Positions 1 to 12,407 of a stretch of DNA of 64,000 nucleotides are shown piece by piece (position 1 is the first letter of the stretch; each line of letters opens with the position of its first letter). The notes under the pieces were generated by a model. It was not told the DNA's origin, did not search any database, and saw nothing but the letters and a program-made list of their open reading frames with translations. The position numbers and the translations under genes are program-made. Source of the DNA: Rhodamnia argentea (taxonomy: Eukaryota > Streptophyta > Magnoliopsida > Myrtales > Myrtaceae); contig NC_063155.1 of NCBI RefSeq assembly GCF_020921035.1, forward strand, positions 16,263,311-16,327,310, given 5' to 3'.

Positions 1-149
1 ATCTTTCAGTTATCTTTACTTTCCTGTGCATACCGATGTGTTTCCTAGCGGTAGATTATAGATCCGTGTTGTCAATTAAATGTGGGCATGTATCTCTATT
101 ATGGGTGTTGCACCGTCTATTAAATTCTAGCATAGTATTTACGTGTTCT

Positions 150-253
150 CAAGCTTTTTCGTTGATTAAATTCCAGCATGGTTTGTTATATTTGGTTCCA
201 TTGAAATGGCCGCATGTTTCAAGCTTTATTGTCGATTAAATTCCAGCACAGTT
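150..253. repeat. Degenerate 70-bp direct repeat
   Basis: A block of about 34 bases at 150-183 (CAAGCTTTTTCGTTGATTAA and following) recurs with three or four changes at 220-253. A weaker third copy may precede it near 75-130. No coding sense is visible. It is probably part of a decayed repeat whose rest lies left of the window. Confidence 0.4.
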
Positions 254-360
254 TATATACATACACTTCTGTTCGAAATAAAGTTATCATTTCTCTTGTT
301 TAAATGTGATATTTTCTATTGGGAATCTCCATAAAATCTATCTCCTATCATGGGATACAT

Positions 361-800
361 TTAGTGTGAAACATGACTGGCACACCTGGTGGGACAGTGT
401 AGTCGATTTGAGGAGATATGATGAGAACAAGAAATCAACTGGATCCTTAGAATGCTGGCAGTAACAACTCGTGTTCGCATCTTAGTGGTAGGACGCCCAG
501 GGTCATCCACTACACAGCCAGTGGCGGAGCAAGAGCAAGGTGGAAATGTCGGCATCCCAAGACAACTAACCGATGAGCAAAGAAGGTAGTTGGAGCCAGG
601 TCATGTGTTATTGGCCACCATGAGAAGAATGTTCCAGGAACACTAGATGAGACAAAGAATCACATGATGAAGTACCTCATCGATGTGGTTAAACCAGCTA
701 TCTTCCACACTTTTCATGAAGTTATGCACGGGCCAGGAAGATCGAGCCATTCAGTCCATATACAAGTAAATCCTACTAACCCTGCACCTGCCGAGCTATG
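361..800 (+). mobile_element. Possible retroelement gag-leader relic
   Basis: A phrase close to the 'TGG..CACCTGGTGGGAC' leader seen between LTR and gag of many plant retrotransposons lies at 378-396. It is followed by a region that reads in shifting frames as hydrophilic gag-like protein, for example the phrases PVAEQEQGGN and PRQLTDEQRR around 520-590, with stops between. No domain can be assigned and no LTR pair was found. The call is an inference from composition and context. Confidence 0.25.
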
Positions 801-1149
801 TTCATTCATGTAATGTTGCTCAAGTTACTTTTGGTACTTTACGACAAATTGTACCACCTTCACCACTGATTAGGATTTTACAGAGTGACGAAACGGATGG
901 TACAAACTAGACAAGTGGGGTTGTATATGTTGTCGGGGTGTGGTTCATACTCCGCAATGACAAGAAAACACGTGGACCCGAGAATAATTATTGTTATATA
1001 TACTCTTTTCCGCTTATAAATTGAGTGATGTAACGAGAAATGCAATGTGCTAATTATATTAGAGTCATTTGCTAGACGTAACCTTAGTTTAAGGGTGAAT
1101 CAAATCACGTGTCGTTTGCTGTTTCTTGCTTTTACGCTTTACTTGGTGA

Positions 1150-1430
1150 TAACATATTTCAATGAATGAGTCTGTATATTTATGGATATTAAAGAATTCC
1201 GTATGAGAGAATATTCTTAGAGATATTTTTATATATTAGGTATGTTATTTGATATTTCGTGATTTTTTAAGATAGATAATTTCCTTGCTAGATTAGCTTA
1301 TTTCCTTTCCTATACATATTGTTCGGGTATAAATACCCTCCAATTGAGTAAAGATGTAGTCTTTCTTGATTCTCTCTCCCTTTCTCTTGAAGATCCTAGA
1401 ATGATTTTATAGAGTCCAGGACGAATTTGG
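1150..1430 (+). mobile_element. Possible Ty1/copia-type LTR relic
   Basis: An AT-rich stretch has the look of a copia LTR promoter end: a run with TTTCCTTGCTAGATTAG, then a TATA box in the phrase GGGTATAAATACCC at 1325-1338, then a pyrimidine-rich leader with CTCTCTCCCTTTCTC. Neither end nor an internal coding region is visible, so this would be a solo or truncated LTR. From 1430 to about 1990 I see no gene or clear repeat. Confidence 0.3.
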
Positions 1431-1989
1431 CTTTCCTCAAAGTCGTAATGGGATTACCATTGACAAAATTACATTGGAGCACCTAGAAAAATTGAGACAC
1501 CTTGGACACATAGTGTTCCTTGGGCATATAATGTTTTAACAGTATATGCTCATGATCGTTAGGAAAAGGTTTTCTCGTCAAGTACAGATTTTCAACGTTA
1601 TTCCAATTTCATATGATGTCTCTGAAGAGACATGGATTCTTATATATTGACGTCGAGGTAATATGCAGATGAACATGCATAAGATTAAAGGATTACTTGT
1701 CCTATTGCCAGTCACTGAAGGAAAAAATTATTCCGGTTATCATGTGCCTTTGTGCGTAGTTTTATGCTTCGCAAAACTTCAACTATATGATCATTCATAT
1801 CAAAAGTACGAGGAATATGCTTGAATTTTACGTACTCAAAAGAGAGACATTCGACCACCATGGCGGTGGTCATCATTGCTCTTGGGGTCGCTTGAGGAGG
1901 GCGGGGATGGGGACGGCAGCTTAAAATAGGTTTCCATTTTAAAGCATTTTATATGGTCATATCATCTATCAAGTATTTTGTTGGGCCTA

Positions 1990-2230
1990 TCACCCTTAAA
2001 AAAAAAAAAACAAACAAACAAACAAACTTTAGCTCCCATTCCAATTCTATCCTAAACTTTTTTTGTCTCACAAAACTCTCAGCTTTTGGTCCAGTTTGAA
2101 TTCTGCCCTAAACTTTTTCTTCTTTTTCATAAAATAAAAAAAAAAACACCAAATTTAGGTCCAGCCCAAATTTTACCTTAAATTTTTTTTTTGTCTCATA
2201 AAAAAAAACTACAAACTTTTATTTAGCGGA
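1990..2230 (+). repeat. Sub-repeat array, one arm of a foldback family
   Basis: Three imperfect copies of a module of about 80 bases read roughly 'ACTTT.GGTCCA.TTTGAATTC.ACCCTAAACTTTTTT.TCTCATAAAA'. The same module makes up the arms of the larger inverted-repeat element at 39840-40690. This is therefore a fragment or single arm of that family, with no opposite arm nearby. Confidence 0.45.
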
Positions 2231-2422
2231 GGATATGTGTAAAACCAAATCACATCAAATCCTATTTCACTTTAAGTTTTGACAAACCGAATTCTTTAAT
2301 TTATTAGAAGAGAGGATGAGAGCAAGTAACTTATGAAAGTAACTTCAAGTTAATGGATAGTAGCTTGTTCATATGCATACATTGCAGATACGGTATATTT
2401 TCAGGAGGGTTCTCAAACATAA

Positions 2423-2797
2423 TCATTCAGTAAATTGATAATCTTCATATCTAATTCTACAGTCTTGAAACTAGATTTGAGCTCCACGGCTCGTGCCACA
2501 AAGCAAACCGGGTCGTTTTACAGTTTCTTCTAGGCAGTCACTGCAATCGGGTTTTGTCGATGCTCCACAGCATGCTCCATGACCAAAGCAACTATTGTAC
2601 TGAACATAGAAATCGTAAACCTCATTTGGTACATATTGTTGTAGATCACTCAGAACATCATCTAGATTGTGGGAATATCGGTCGAATCCACCCCAAAACG
2701 TCCTTGCACTGCAGATATAGTTCACCCTTCCACCATTGTAATTGCACTTGTCAACGTTGCAAGAACAAAACAACCAAAAGGAAAGGAAAAGTTTCAT
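2423..2797 (-). pseudogene. Ginkbilobin-2-like (DUF26, cysteine-rich secretory) pseudogene
   Basis: The reading frame from Met at 2797 encodes a hydrophobic leader (MKLFLSFWLF) and one Gnk2/stress-antifungal domain with the diagnostic C-X8-C-X2-C pattern (C.GASTKPDC.SDC region). The family is known for secreted single-domain antifungal, mannose-binding proteins and for the ectodomains of cysteine-rich receptor kinases. A TAG at 2468-2470 interrupts the frame. Directly beyond it the same frame continues FQDCRIRYEDYQFTE and then meets TGA at 2423-2425, so the natural C-terminus with its last conserved Cys and the R-Y motif survives past the stop. An upstream in-frame Met exists at 2821. The break should remove one conserved disulfide. 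A sequencing error or a still-functional truncated product cannot be excluded. Confidence 0.75.
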
Positions 2798-2959
2798 AAT
2801 ATGGTGAGATAATGTATTCATTGGTTGAGCATTCTACACCTTCACTTTCCTCTTTAATGGTTCTCAAGCGGTTGTGTGTATATAAGAGAAACTTCTTCCT
2901 ACTGGTTTTGTCCACCAACTCGTCCTTACTCAGGGACAAAAGCTTTGAGAACATCAAAA

Positions 2960-5900
2960 CAAATTATTGATAACGACTTTTTCCTCTCGTTTAATATTTT
3001 TTTCCCCAGGAGCAATCTACAAAAACAATGTAAAAGGTAGGACAAATCGATTGACTTAGTCTCTTATTACTACAGCCACTTCCATGTTTTCATGTGATCA
3101 GACTTCGTAGTTATCGATTAGAGTCATATTCCGCTTGAACTTCTTAAACAGTTTTTTATCCCTTTGTTTGAGCAATTTAGATACTCTTGTCGCCTTCAGG
3201 AAATTATTGGCCTTCAGATCGTTGTTTAATGTTGTGCTTCAAACCATTAAAGTTCATGTCAGACATTTCCTAGGTTTTGATTGGGAAATCCTAACACCTG
3301 TCAATAGAAGTAATCGGCCTAATCCTGCCCAGGTTAACCTAGGAGACAACCATAGTGGAAAATTGGTAAAAAGTTAAAATGCTCGGCAAAACATGCCGTT
3401 GCCAGATGTCAAAATCATAAAGCCAGTTGACCTCGTACCTCCCGTTTGATAACGTCAAGCAAGTAGGGATGGTGCCTCAACTTAACATGGCACCTGTCCC
3501 ATTTAGGCCCAATGTTGTTATCGACAACCAAGGTAGACCAACCGTCTCCGTCTAGGGGGCATGAGGGTCAGCGTCCTTTGGCAGAAGGAGCGGTTCTTCT
3601 CAATCCGGTGTATATTCTCCAAAGGCCAAATCTAGCAGTTGATGTTGCGAAATTGGTACCGTAACAGAAGCGGATCATGACCTTTGCAATTATATCGGGA
3701 GCTATAGAAATTGATAGAGAAATAAAACAAAGAATAATAAAAGACACAAGATATACGTGGTTTGGTTCAAATGTCGGAACCTACGTCCACGGGAAAGCCA
3801 ACAACAAAATAATCCACTAATAAATCGGAAAATTACAAGATTACAACCATTTGCGCTCAAGTATTTCCCAATCCTAGATTATACACCCGATGCCCATAGT
3901 GTTTAATAACTCAACTCGATGGACTCAACGGGACGAACAAACCTCTCCGAGCTCTAGACTCTCATCGTCTCTTGAGCTCTTGTTCTCTTGCCTCTCTCTT
4001 CATAGAGGTCTTTGCTCCTTATGGGATAGGTGAAGGACACAAGAAAACACCATCATTAGATTTCTTATTGAAAAAGTCCATGAAGATATCTTACCTTTCA
4101 GTTCTCACGTTCACTATAATTCATGGGGAATCTAATGATGATGGATGGTGGATGGGCACCCACAAGCAATAAGGAAAAGAAATGGACATGCACTCTTCTG
4201 ACCTTCACTTTGCTCTTGTCGGCCAAGTGATGAAAAGCTAGTAAAGAGACAAGAGCATAAAGGCAAGAAGACAAATGGAATCCCATCTTCATTGAACATG
4301 CACTTCTTTAATGCTTGGATTTCTATATCCTTCATTCTTTCTATCTGAAAACAAATCTTCTGATTTTGCTTGTCATCCCTCATGAAGAGAAAGGATGTGC
4401 GTATATTGAGCAGTAAATACTCCACGTGTGTCAGGTCCCGTAAACGGGCTCAAACTCGAGACACAATTTTAGCAGTTGACAACCAGGTTAGACAACCACT
4501 TTTATCGGGAGGGCAGCCTGTTCAAGTGATCCCTGGTCGAGATCTCTAAAATCACGTTTGGGATACGATTTAAAAAACATCATACTAGCGTACAGAAAAT
4601 CATATCCAAATTAGATGGACACAATAACTTACCTGAGAGGCTTTAAGATGTTTGATTTTAACCTCTTCTACGGCGAAGACGGCCAATCGACATTTAGACG
4701 TATTAGCTGATTTACTGTGTTATTTTTACATGGTATACGTCTTTGCCGACAAATGCTGTCCGCTCTTGGGAACAAATGAAAACACATTTCCATAAGCAAT
4801 TCTATAAGCTCGTTCGTCATTTCCAACAATCGACAGAGGCAATGAGACTTGAAAATCTGCTTTTCATATAATACTTCACCAAAAAAAATGAGTAACCTCC
4901 TCATGACACAAATTGTTGTGGCTAGTGAATATAACCTAAAGGGTGGTAAATGGGTTATTCAACAAATTTGGTAACTTTTCTAGATAAAGCAGAAATTGCT
5001 TGCGCATTGCTTCTATCAAATAAAAAAAAAAGGCAATTGATAAGAGATAGAAATAGATGTTGGCGATTTATAGTGGTTTGGCTTGGGATAAGCTTATGTC
5101 CACTCTTCGAGACTAATAATCACTAATAAAGCTCGAGCTCACTAGTAGCTCTTGAGATATTACAAATGTAGCTTGTGTTGCTCCTACCAAATTCCGCTTC
5201 TGCCCGTGGCGTGGTAGTTCACACTACCAGCAATACACGCACTACTACAAGGCTTTGTTCACTTCTCAAAAGATTAACGGACAGTGTATGGCTCTTAATA
5301 AGCAAAAACAATTGATCACGAGGTGCATGAAGTATTGTTGCGGTACTCGGTGTTCGTCCCTATCTGTCTTGTCGCATTGGTTCTTCTTATAGACGACGAT
5401 CATCAAGTTGACAGATCAATGTAGCTGTTATAGATCCCAACGATGAAATCACCGGAGATTCGGTAGCCAATACAATCGGATCTTCCAGCAATCTTGTTAT
5501 TTCTTTAATAGACAGTCTTGAGCAATTGAATTCCTAAATTCATACTTGTGATTGGCTACTATATTCCTTGGAAGGCCCAACCACAATCAAGGAATGCTTG
5601 GTCTTCATTATGACAGCCGTATAGAAGAGTTCTTCCAAATTTGATATAAGCAGTAGCTTCTATTAGCTTCCCTTGGTCCTGCTCAGTGGTTCAGTTGACA
5701 ATTCTTGTATCTATTAGCCTCTGTCTATTTTTCCTGAGTATGCATGTGAATTAGACTTTCACAGATCTGTTCACCTATTGATTTTTCAAGTACTCACGAA
5801 CTTTCTGGTCTCTTTGATTTGTTCTTTCATTCTTTCAAGCTCTTTTACATGTCGTCAGGAATAGATTCAATAGTGTCGAGCCATCAATAGATATCTGGAC

Positions 5901-8180
5901 AAAAATAACACTTGCATCTATCAAATAATAAATCATATAAGATAGCTCCGTCATTATAAATGTACTAACGACTGTTTTCAACCGGTATAATATGCGCCAA
6001 TCAATCGAACACCCTTTGCTTTGAAAATGCTTGAACGTGATCAATGAAAGAGGATCATGGCTGGAGGGTACATCATTGATCAATATCTACCGATTAAGAA
6101 ACCAAAACAGTGTAATTGAAGAAGAGGGAGTATATAACACTGACAATAATTAACGGAGGCTAGCAAAACACAAAAGACATACACATGCACATGTGAGGTT
6201 TGACACCTATATGTGGAATGTGCAAAGGGGCTTAAGGCTCCTATTCCAACCAAAAATGGGGTCCCAATGTAGTGCTAAAGCATATCGAGTAGGCATAACA
6301 TTAAATGATGCAAACATCACTTCAATGATGAAACGAAGGGTTCGCAAACACTTCACCTCTTATAACCTTCATATAGAAAAATTATTTAACACAAATATCA
6401 ACAGCGAACCTTGATTTCACGCTGCTCAAACCAAAACATTTTCAAAAAGAGAAGTTTAGGCCTAACTCCACTAAGAGTTTTAGCTCAAGTCCCTAGTGGA
6501 TTTCTGGCCTTCCTCGAGGTGAACCACCAAGGGAAAGTTAATGGATTATTAGGCGAATATGAACAGTTACTTATCAAATAGATGGTGTTGTCGTCCAGCA
6601 GGGACTCCAAGTCCATATATCAATCACAACTTGAGGACCCGATTTTAATCTAATTTTCTTATCTTTTGGAGTCACCACTAGTCGGTTATGAGCCACTTAG
6701 ACACCAAAATAAGCCACAGGAGTATGTTTTCCTTATGTAAACTAGAGATTTTGAATACAGAGACTTAATTATGCTATATTAATCTAACGCGTTTCTGACA
6801 TATTTTCTCTTTATTATGAAAATGTTATCTCCTACAGTTTGTGTCAGCTTTATCCTAAACCATCAACACGTGATAGGTAACATACGAGGACGCAAACATA
6901 ATGTAATACTCAATAAATATTAAGTAAATTAATGAAAATTTTAAAGAACTTGGAATGCATGAGCAAGCAGAAGCGAGCCCCTATGTATCGCTGATTGAAA
7001 CGAGGAGTCTACAAACTTTAGACTCGAAGGGAGACATGCAAATGATATATGCAAAATCATAAGAAATGTATCAATGTCATGCATGATTATGCATGAATTT
7101 GCGATTATGGTTGCTATGCTATGCAACTTACACTAATCTTTTTTTTTTCTTTCTGGTATTTTCTCATTAAATTAACATAATGAATACGCAAATGAGCCCC
7201 TAGATTACTACGTGATCAAAACCTAAGTTGTATGCATAAATGATTACTAAATGACATGCATGAATTATTGCATGACATGCGTAGGCAATATTAAGCTATA
7301 TGCACTGGAAAATGCGATCTATCTGAGAAGCTTGTTAAGATTAATTCCTAAAGCTATGTGACGTACTAAATAATATGCAGCATGCAACATGGATATTGTA
7401 AAGCTAGTCAAGAATTGATTCTATAATTAGAGGCGATTTAACTGAGATTTTAATGAAACTGTTTTGTGTATTCTAAATCTACATGACAACCTAAATTAAC
7501 TAGAAAATAACATGTATTATATGAATGAATATAATCTAAAATAATGCAACATGCAAGAGTATACGATGAAAGCACGAAATCTGATGAAATGAAAATGCGG
7601 ACTATTTGATGGAAGCACAGTGACAACGAATAACTTCAAGAATTGTTACTGTGCATCAATGATTAAGGAAATTATGCAATATCATAAAAAAAATCATACT
7701 TAATTACCAAAGAAATGCAGTAGTAATTAAACTTTGACATTATGATGCAGAGACACTATTCTTGATTAATCCTAAATGCAAATTACTATACGCAATGCAT
7801 GAATATCATAATCGAGAGTCCTATTTTTAGGCTTAAAGGTCTAATGCCCCATTTCTGTCATGTTTTAATACAGGGTATGATGCAAGGGATATTAAATCAA
7901 CCTAAAGTTAGACAACAATATAGTATGCACTAAATCATGACTTAAAAGTTTTAAATCTAACCCATTATTCATGTAATTCCTAAACTTACTTTAATTAGAA
8001 GTAATCGAGAAAACCCCAAAAGACGATCCACGACCAAGGGAAATGGCAGCCAAGCTTCAAGGGACCGCCGGCTCACAAAGAGAACTGCCAGTGGAGGATT
8101 TGAAGGTCAGCAGTGCTCAGGCTTGGCGACGATAATGGAGCCGCGATTGAGGACGAGAACAGAGACTTGCAAGACGTGGG
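2960..8180. other. Gene-poor, repeat-derived region
   Basis: I see no supportable gene here. Several patches look like decayed retroelement non-coding DNA: 3700-3850 and 5060-5170 carry phrases such as 'ACGTGGTTTGGTTC' and 'TACGTCCACGGGAAAG', which recur in plant repeats. 4430-4560 has an LTR-like phrase (TCAGGTCCCGTAAACGGGCT). 6650-8000 is AT-rich and dense in ATGCATGA-type words after 'GGAGTCACCACTAGTCGG'. All open frames in this stretch are short and have no recognisable domain. Confidence 0.4.
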
Positions 8181-8184
8181 AAAA

Positions 8185-8690
8185 GTGTGGGAAAAGTGTC
8201 AGAAAAGTCTCAAACCTATTATATTTATGTCAATTTAGTCCTAAACCATTTAGTTGTGCTAATTTAATCCTGAACTTTTTGATCTAGAGTCAATTCAGTC
8301 CTTCCGGCTAATTTTGGCCATATATTATTAATGTGGACGCCGACCGAACTACGTGGCACAATCGGTTCCGACATAGATTTTTTTTAATAATACTTTAGTA
8401 ATTTTCGTACTTTTTATAATTTTATTTTTTTTCCTTCCTTTTCTCCTCTTGCTTTTTTCTCTACTTTCCTCCGGCGGCCGGCAAGGGCTGGCCTCACCTC
8501 AGCAAGGGTGGCCCTCGCCACCATAGGTGACTGTCGGCCTTGTCGGGGTAAAGGCAACCTTGTCGGCAATGCCCGAGCAAAGGTTGGCCTCGCCCCGGCC
8601 TTGGTGATGCCTAGTGATGTGGCCCTGTCCTAGGCGACGCCCAACAAGGCCACCTTGTTCGAGCGAAGTCGTGAAATTTCTTAGTTGCTT
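8185..8690 (+). mobile_element. Half of a foldback element: one arm plus GC-rich core
   Basis: The left arm reads 'GTCAATTTAGTCCTAAACC', '...CAATTCAGTCCTTCCGGC', '...ATGTGGACGCCGACCG', '...CTACGTGGCA', followed by a T-rich stretch and then a GC-rich core of GGCAAGG/GGTGGCC/CCTCGCC words at 8460-8670. The same order of words forms the arms of the elements at 9470-10140 and 20085-20735. No right arm follows, so this copy is truncated. It carries no coding capacity that I can recognise. Confidence 0.6.
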
Positions 8691-8819
8691 TTGTCAGAGC
8701 CTTGAATTGTCTTATTTTTTTGTGTATTGTTTGTATGAATCCTCTATTTTTGACCGAATAAGATACTTAAATTAGTGCTAGGTTCAGAGCTCTCTTGATA
8801 TAAGTAATGGATCTCCTAC

Positions 8820-9098
8820 GACCTGTTTGGTAACTCTTTTATTCTCTGTTTTTCTATTCTTTTGTTCTCCAGAACAGAAAAAGAATAGAAATCCATTTGG
8901 TAACATCAGTAAATTTTTCTGTTCTCCGAAATAGAAATTGTTCTGCATTTTTGTTCTTTTCATATTTCGAGAATATAAATTTTGTGCAATTACCATATAC
9001 ATTCTTCTGTTCGAAAACTGTTCCCATGATTAGAATAAATAAAAAATCATCCCTGCTCAGAAATTATTTTCGAGAACAGAAACATTACCATTTGCACC
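8820..9098. mobile_element. Small MITE with imperfect terminal inverted repeats
   Basis: The left end has 'CCTGTTTGGTAACTC...ATTCTC' and the right end 'GAGAACAGAAACATTACCAT', which are inverted versions of one another with mismatches. The interior consists of repeated TTTTCTGTTCTCC / GAACAGAAA words. The family matches the element at 19724-19912. It is non-coding. I could not fix the exact target duplication. Confidence 0.5.
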
Positions 9099-9469
9099 CT
9101 CAATTTCCCATTTTAGATCAAACAAATTATGACTTCTATATTCTAGAAAATCAGGATCTCTCTCTCCTACTCCCCATGTGACCAAAAATTTGCATGAATT
9201 AGGCCCTATTTGCTTTCCGAATATTATTAAAGAACCGACTTTCTCACTTCAGAACGCCCATTGCACGATGGGGATTTCGGCCACAGTCAGGAAAATTTAT
9301 GGCTTGGCCATGTTTTATTGATAGTGGGATTAAATGGGCTCATTCTTGAAAATTAAAGTAAGATTTGGGCCTCCCTCCTTACCCATTCAGCACTTTGAAC
9401 TGGCTCCCAAGCAATTTATGCCTGGACTGATTTAAATGCAATTTATATCGACATACGGTTGAAAATTTA

Positions 9470-10140
9470 TCAGAAAAAAATCTTAAATTTATTAGAATAT
9501 AACAATTTAATTTTAATTTTTTAATTCATTCCTAAACCTTTTACATTTGCGCCGATTCAGTCTATGGATTTTTTTAAATAGTATTTTAATTTTTATTTTC
9601 AATTTAGTTCGAAACCTTTTATTTTTGTTAATCCTTTTCATATCTTTTTCTTTTCTTTTTTGTTAGGGCCGACAAGAGATCGTAGATCACCTGTCGAGGC
9701 CCGGCGGCCACCGACGGCCGCTAGAGGCAGCTAGGAGAGGGCTCGCGACCCTCGCCCAGCCGCTTGTGAGGGTTCGTGACCCTCTCCCAATGGCCAGCGA
9801 TGGCTCCTCTCACCCAGAGTTCGGTTAGGACCGCGAGCCCTTGCGCTAGTGGCTAGCAAGGGCTCGCAGGCTCTCGCATAGTGGCCAGCGACCTCCTATA
9901 AGCCCTAATTAAAATATATAAAAAAAAAGATAGGAGACAAGTTATTAAAAAATTAAAGTAAAAATTAAAAAATTCAAACTTTGAGCGCCAATAATGCTAC
10001 ATCGGTTCCAATCGGTCAAAATTGATCAAACGGATTGAATTGGCATAATTACAAAAATACTTAATATTAGAGTGGTAAAAATAAAAATAAACTAAAATGA
10101 TATAATTGTAATAAATTTTGGACTTTTTTGGTAATTTTTC
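9470..10140. mobile_element. Foldback element with long inverted arms and GC-rich core
   Basis: The left arm (9465-9660, with 'TTCATTCCTAAACCTTTTAC', 'GCGCCGATTCAGTC') is an imperfect inverted copy of the right arm (9920-10140), whose complement reads 'ATGCCAATTCAATCCGTTTG', 'ACCGATTGGAACCGATGTAG'. Between the arms, 9665-9905 is a GC-rich core of GGCAGCTAGG / GGGCTCGC.A.CCCTCGC words. It is a non-autonomous element with no transposase frame. It ends about 230 bases upstream of the pseudouridine synthase start codon. Confidence 0.6.
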
Positions 10141-10372
10141 CCCGTACGGTTGCTAAATGAAAAAGCTTCTAGTGTCCATAATGTAGGTACGAATCACGTC
10201 GATGATTTTGTTTTTCAGGGATCGAGATCAATCCCTGATTTTGTCGTGTGATAATTGATTAAATATAATAGTCAGAATTTAGGATTAATAGTTTTTTTTT
10301 TTTTTTGGTCAGAGGATTAATAGTATGTTCGACAACAGAAAATCGATCCTTACTAATGAAAGGCAAAAAACG

Positions 10373-12407
10373 ATGCGTTTTAGTCTGTCTGTCACCGCCA
10401 TCACCACCGCTACCACCACTAAACCCCTCTTCTCCGATCTCTCACCTCGCCTCCGCCGTGCGACCGCCATGTCGCAGTCGCATCCGATTCCCCCAACTGC
10501 CACCGAATCTCCGATTAGTTACCCCGTGCCGCTCTCTCCTCCATTGACGCCCTTGTCGAAGCAAGTAGAGCTGGCCAGAGCCATGTCCGCTTCCTCCAAA
10601 TCGAGCGCCTTCTCGCTCTCGAGGAGTCACGTGGTTTACGAAGACGAGTGGCTCGTCGCCGTGAATAAGCCTCCCGGAGTTTACTGCGAGAGCGTCCTGG
10701 CCTCGGCTCCTCGCGTCGTTCTTGGCGATTCTGTCGATTCAGGTAGGTTATCAATAGGCGATTTAGTTTGAGAAGCTGCATCCTATTTCATATTTGTGCA
10801 GATTGATAATTCTTTTCACGGTCATCGACCTGCTTAACGCGGTGAACCGGTTGCTGATTAGCTTCATATCGTGGTCGAAATTCTACTTTGTTTGCTGATT
10901 CTTGGATGTCAAATGCGAGTTTCCCGAAATTCATTTTCGGGAATGTGTAGTTGCAAAATTCGTAATGGGAAGATAAAGTTCGATTCTATGCTTTAGTTTG
11001 GGAAAAGGAAATGCACAACCAGAAACTTTGTAACTTTTACTTAAGTTCAGTTTGATGGCATTGAAGCGGTTCATATAATTTCTTATCCTTTATTTGGGAA
11101 GATAGTAGCAATTGCATGTCCTTAGGCTTAATTCTGCTATAAGTTGATGTGGATGTTTTGAATGGTATTGAAGAATCCTACTCCGAAGCATATGAATTGT
11201 TGCTGTTTCAGGTGTGGTGATGCATGAGTGAATTTTCAGCTTGATGTCGCTTGGCCTATGTCGGTTAGCTTTGGTAGAGGGTTAAATTTGAACCCAGTTC
11301 GTGGCTTTAGCTGATTTTTATTCAGTTCTGGCCATTTTTGATGAGATAGTTGGAGCAGATTTTAAGGCTGATTCAATCTGTCTTTCTCTGTTCAAGGATG
11401 TTCTTGTCATAGAGAATGATTACTCCTTGATTCCTGTCTGACTGTGCAGCGTAGCTCTGTCGATTTAAGTTCCTTGAAACGGTTATTGTTGCATGATATG
11501 TGCTCAACCTACTTAATTGGTGAATATGGTTAAGATGGAGATCGAATTTATCTTTAACTCTCATAGTTTGAATACTTAGGATGCACCTACATTCTCGATT
11601 TCAAGTTATGTCTGAATTCCTTGACAATTGCATCGTGAAGTCGATCAAATGAGTGCCCAGAATCCAATATTGACAGCTTACAGTATTCTGCTGTCAGGGT
11701 GCACCGAAGCTGTGCCTGAGCTCCACCTTGCTAATCGACTTGACCGGGACACAAGTGGTATTATGTTAATAACCAAATTGCATAAAGTAGCTTCTAGGCT
11801 TGTGAAGGCATTTACTGAGCATAAGGTGAGAAAAACATACATAGCTCTCTGTGTTGGATTAGCGCCGAAGTGGGAAACAATAATCATTCGATCAGGCCAT
11901 GGTCGGTCAAAGTTTGGAGCTTGGAGAGTCTATGGAGCACCAGACGTGGGACGGACACTGCCAGGTGGGTCTGTGGTCAGGGACATGGAAACATCATTTG
12001 AGGTATTGTCTGTGAATGGCCAATTGAAGTCCAAGGAGCCAATTAAGCACGGAAAAGATAACGAAAACATCATAGTAGTTGAAGAGAAATCCTCTATCGG
12101 GGATAATGAAACGAAGGATGTAGTTTTGGTGAGAGCATATCCTCGGAGTGGTAGGACGCATCAAATCCGCTTGCATTGCCAGTATCTTGGGATTCCTCTA
12201 AGAGGTGATGTGAAATACGAGGGGGTGTATGAGTGGGAAGGGCAAACATATGACTACCACGCTCTTCACGCCGAGAGCTTGTCATTTGAGCACCCAGTAA
12301 CGGGCGTGCCCCTGATGTTTCAGGCACCTTTACCTGCATGGGCTGCTGAGTGCTGCCCTAATGAGATCCCACCTGCTTTTTCTTCAAATGAAATTCATAT
12401 GGGATGA
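10373..12407 (+). CDS. RNA pseudouridine synthase, RluA/RluD family (RNA pseudouridine synthase 1-like)
   Basis: Two exons: 10373-10742 and 11698-12407, with a GT-AG intron of 955 bases in phase 1 (GGG codon split). The 359-residue product isomerises uridine to pseudouridine in RNA. Visible family features: the VVYEDEWLVAVNKPPG entry strand near residues 87-102, the catalytic loop HLANRLDRDTSG at 133-144 with Asp139 as expected nucleophile, a KTYIALC strand, the SGRTHQIRLHCQYLG segment, and the C-terminal LHA/L-F-HPVT-P ending. The order and wording resemble Arabidopsis RNA pseudouridine synthase 1. The start is uncertain. Met at 10373 gives a Ser/Thr/Arg-rich leader that could be an organelle transit peptide. 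Met at 10469 would give 327 residues, closer to the usual length. An extra in-frame ATG lies at 10325. Confidence 0.88.
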
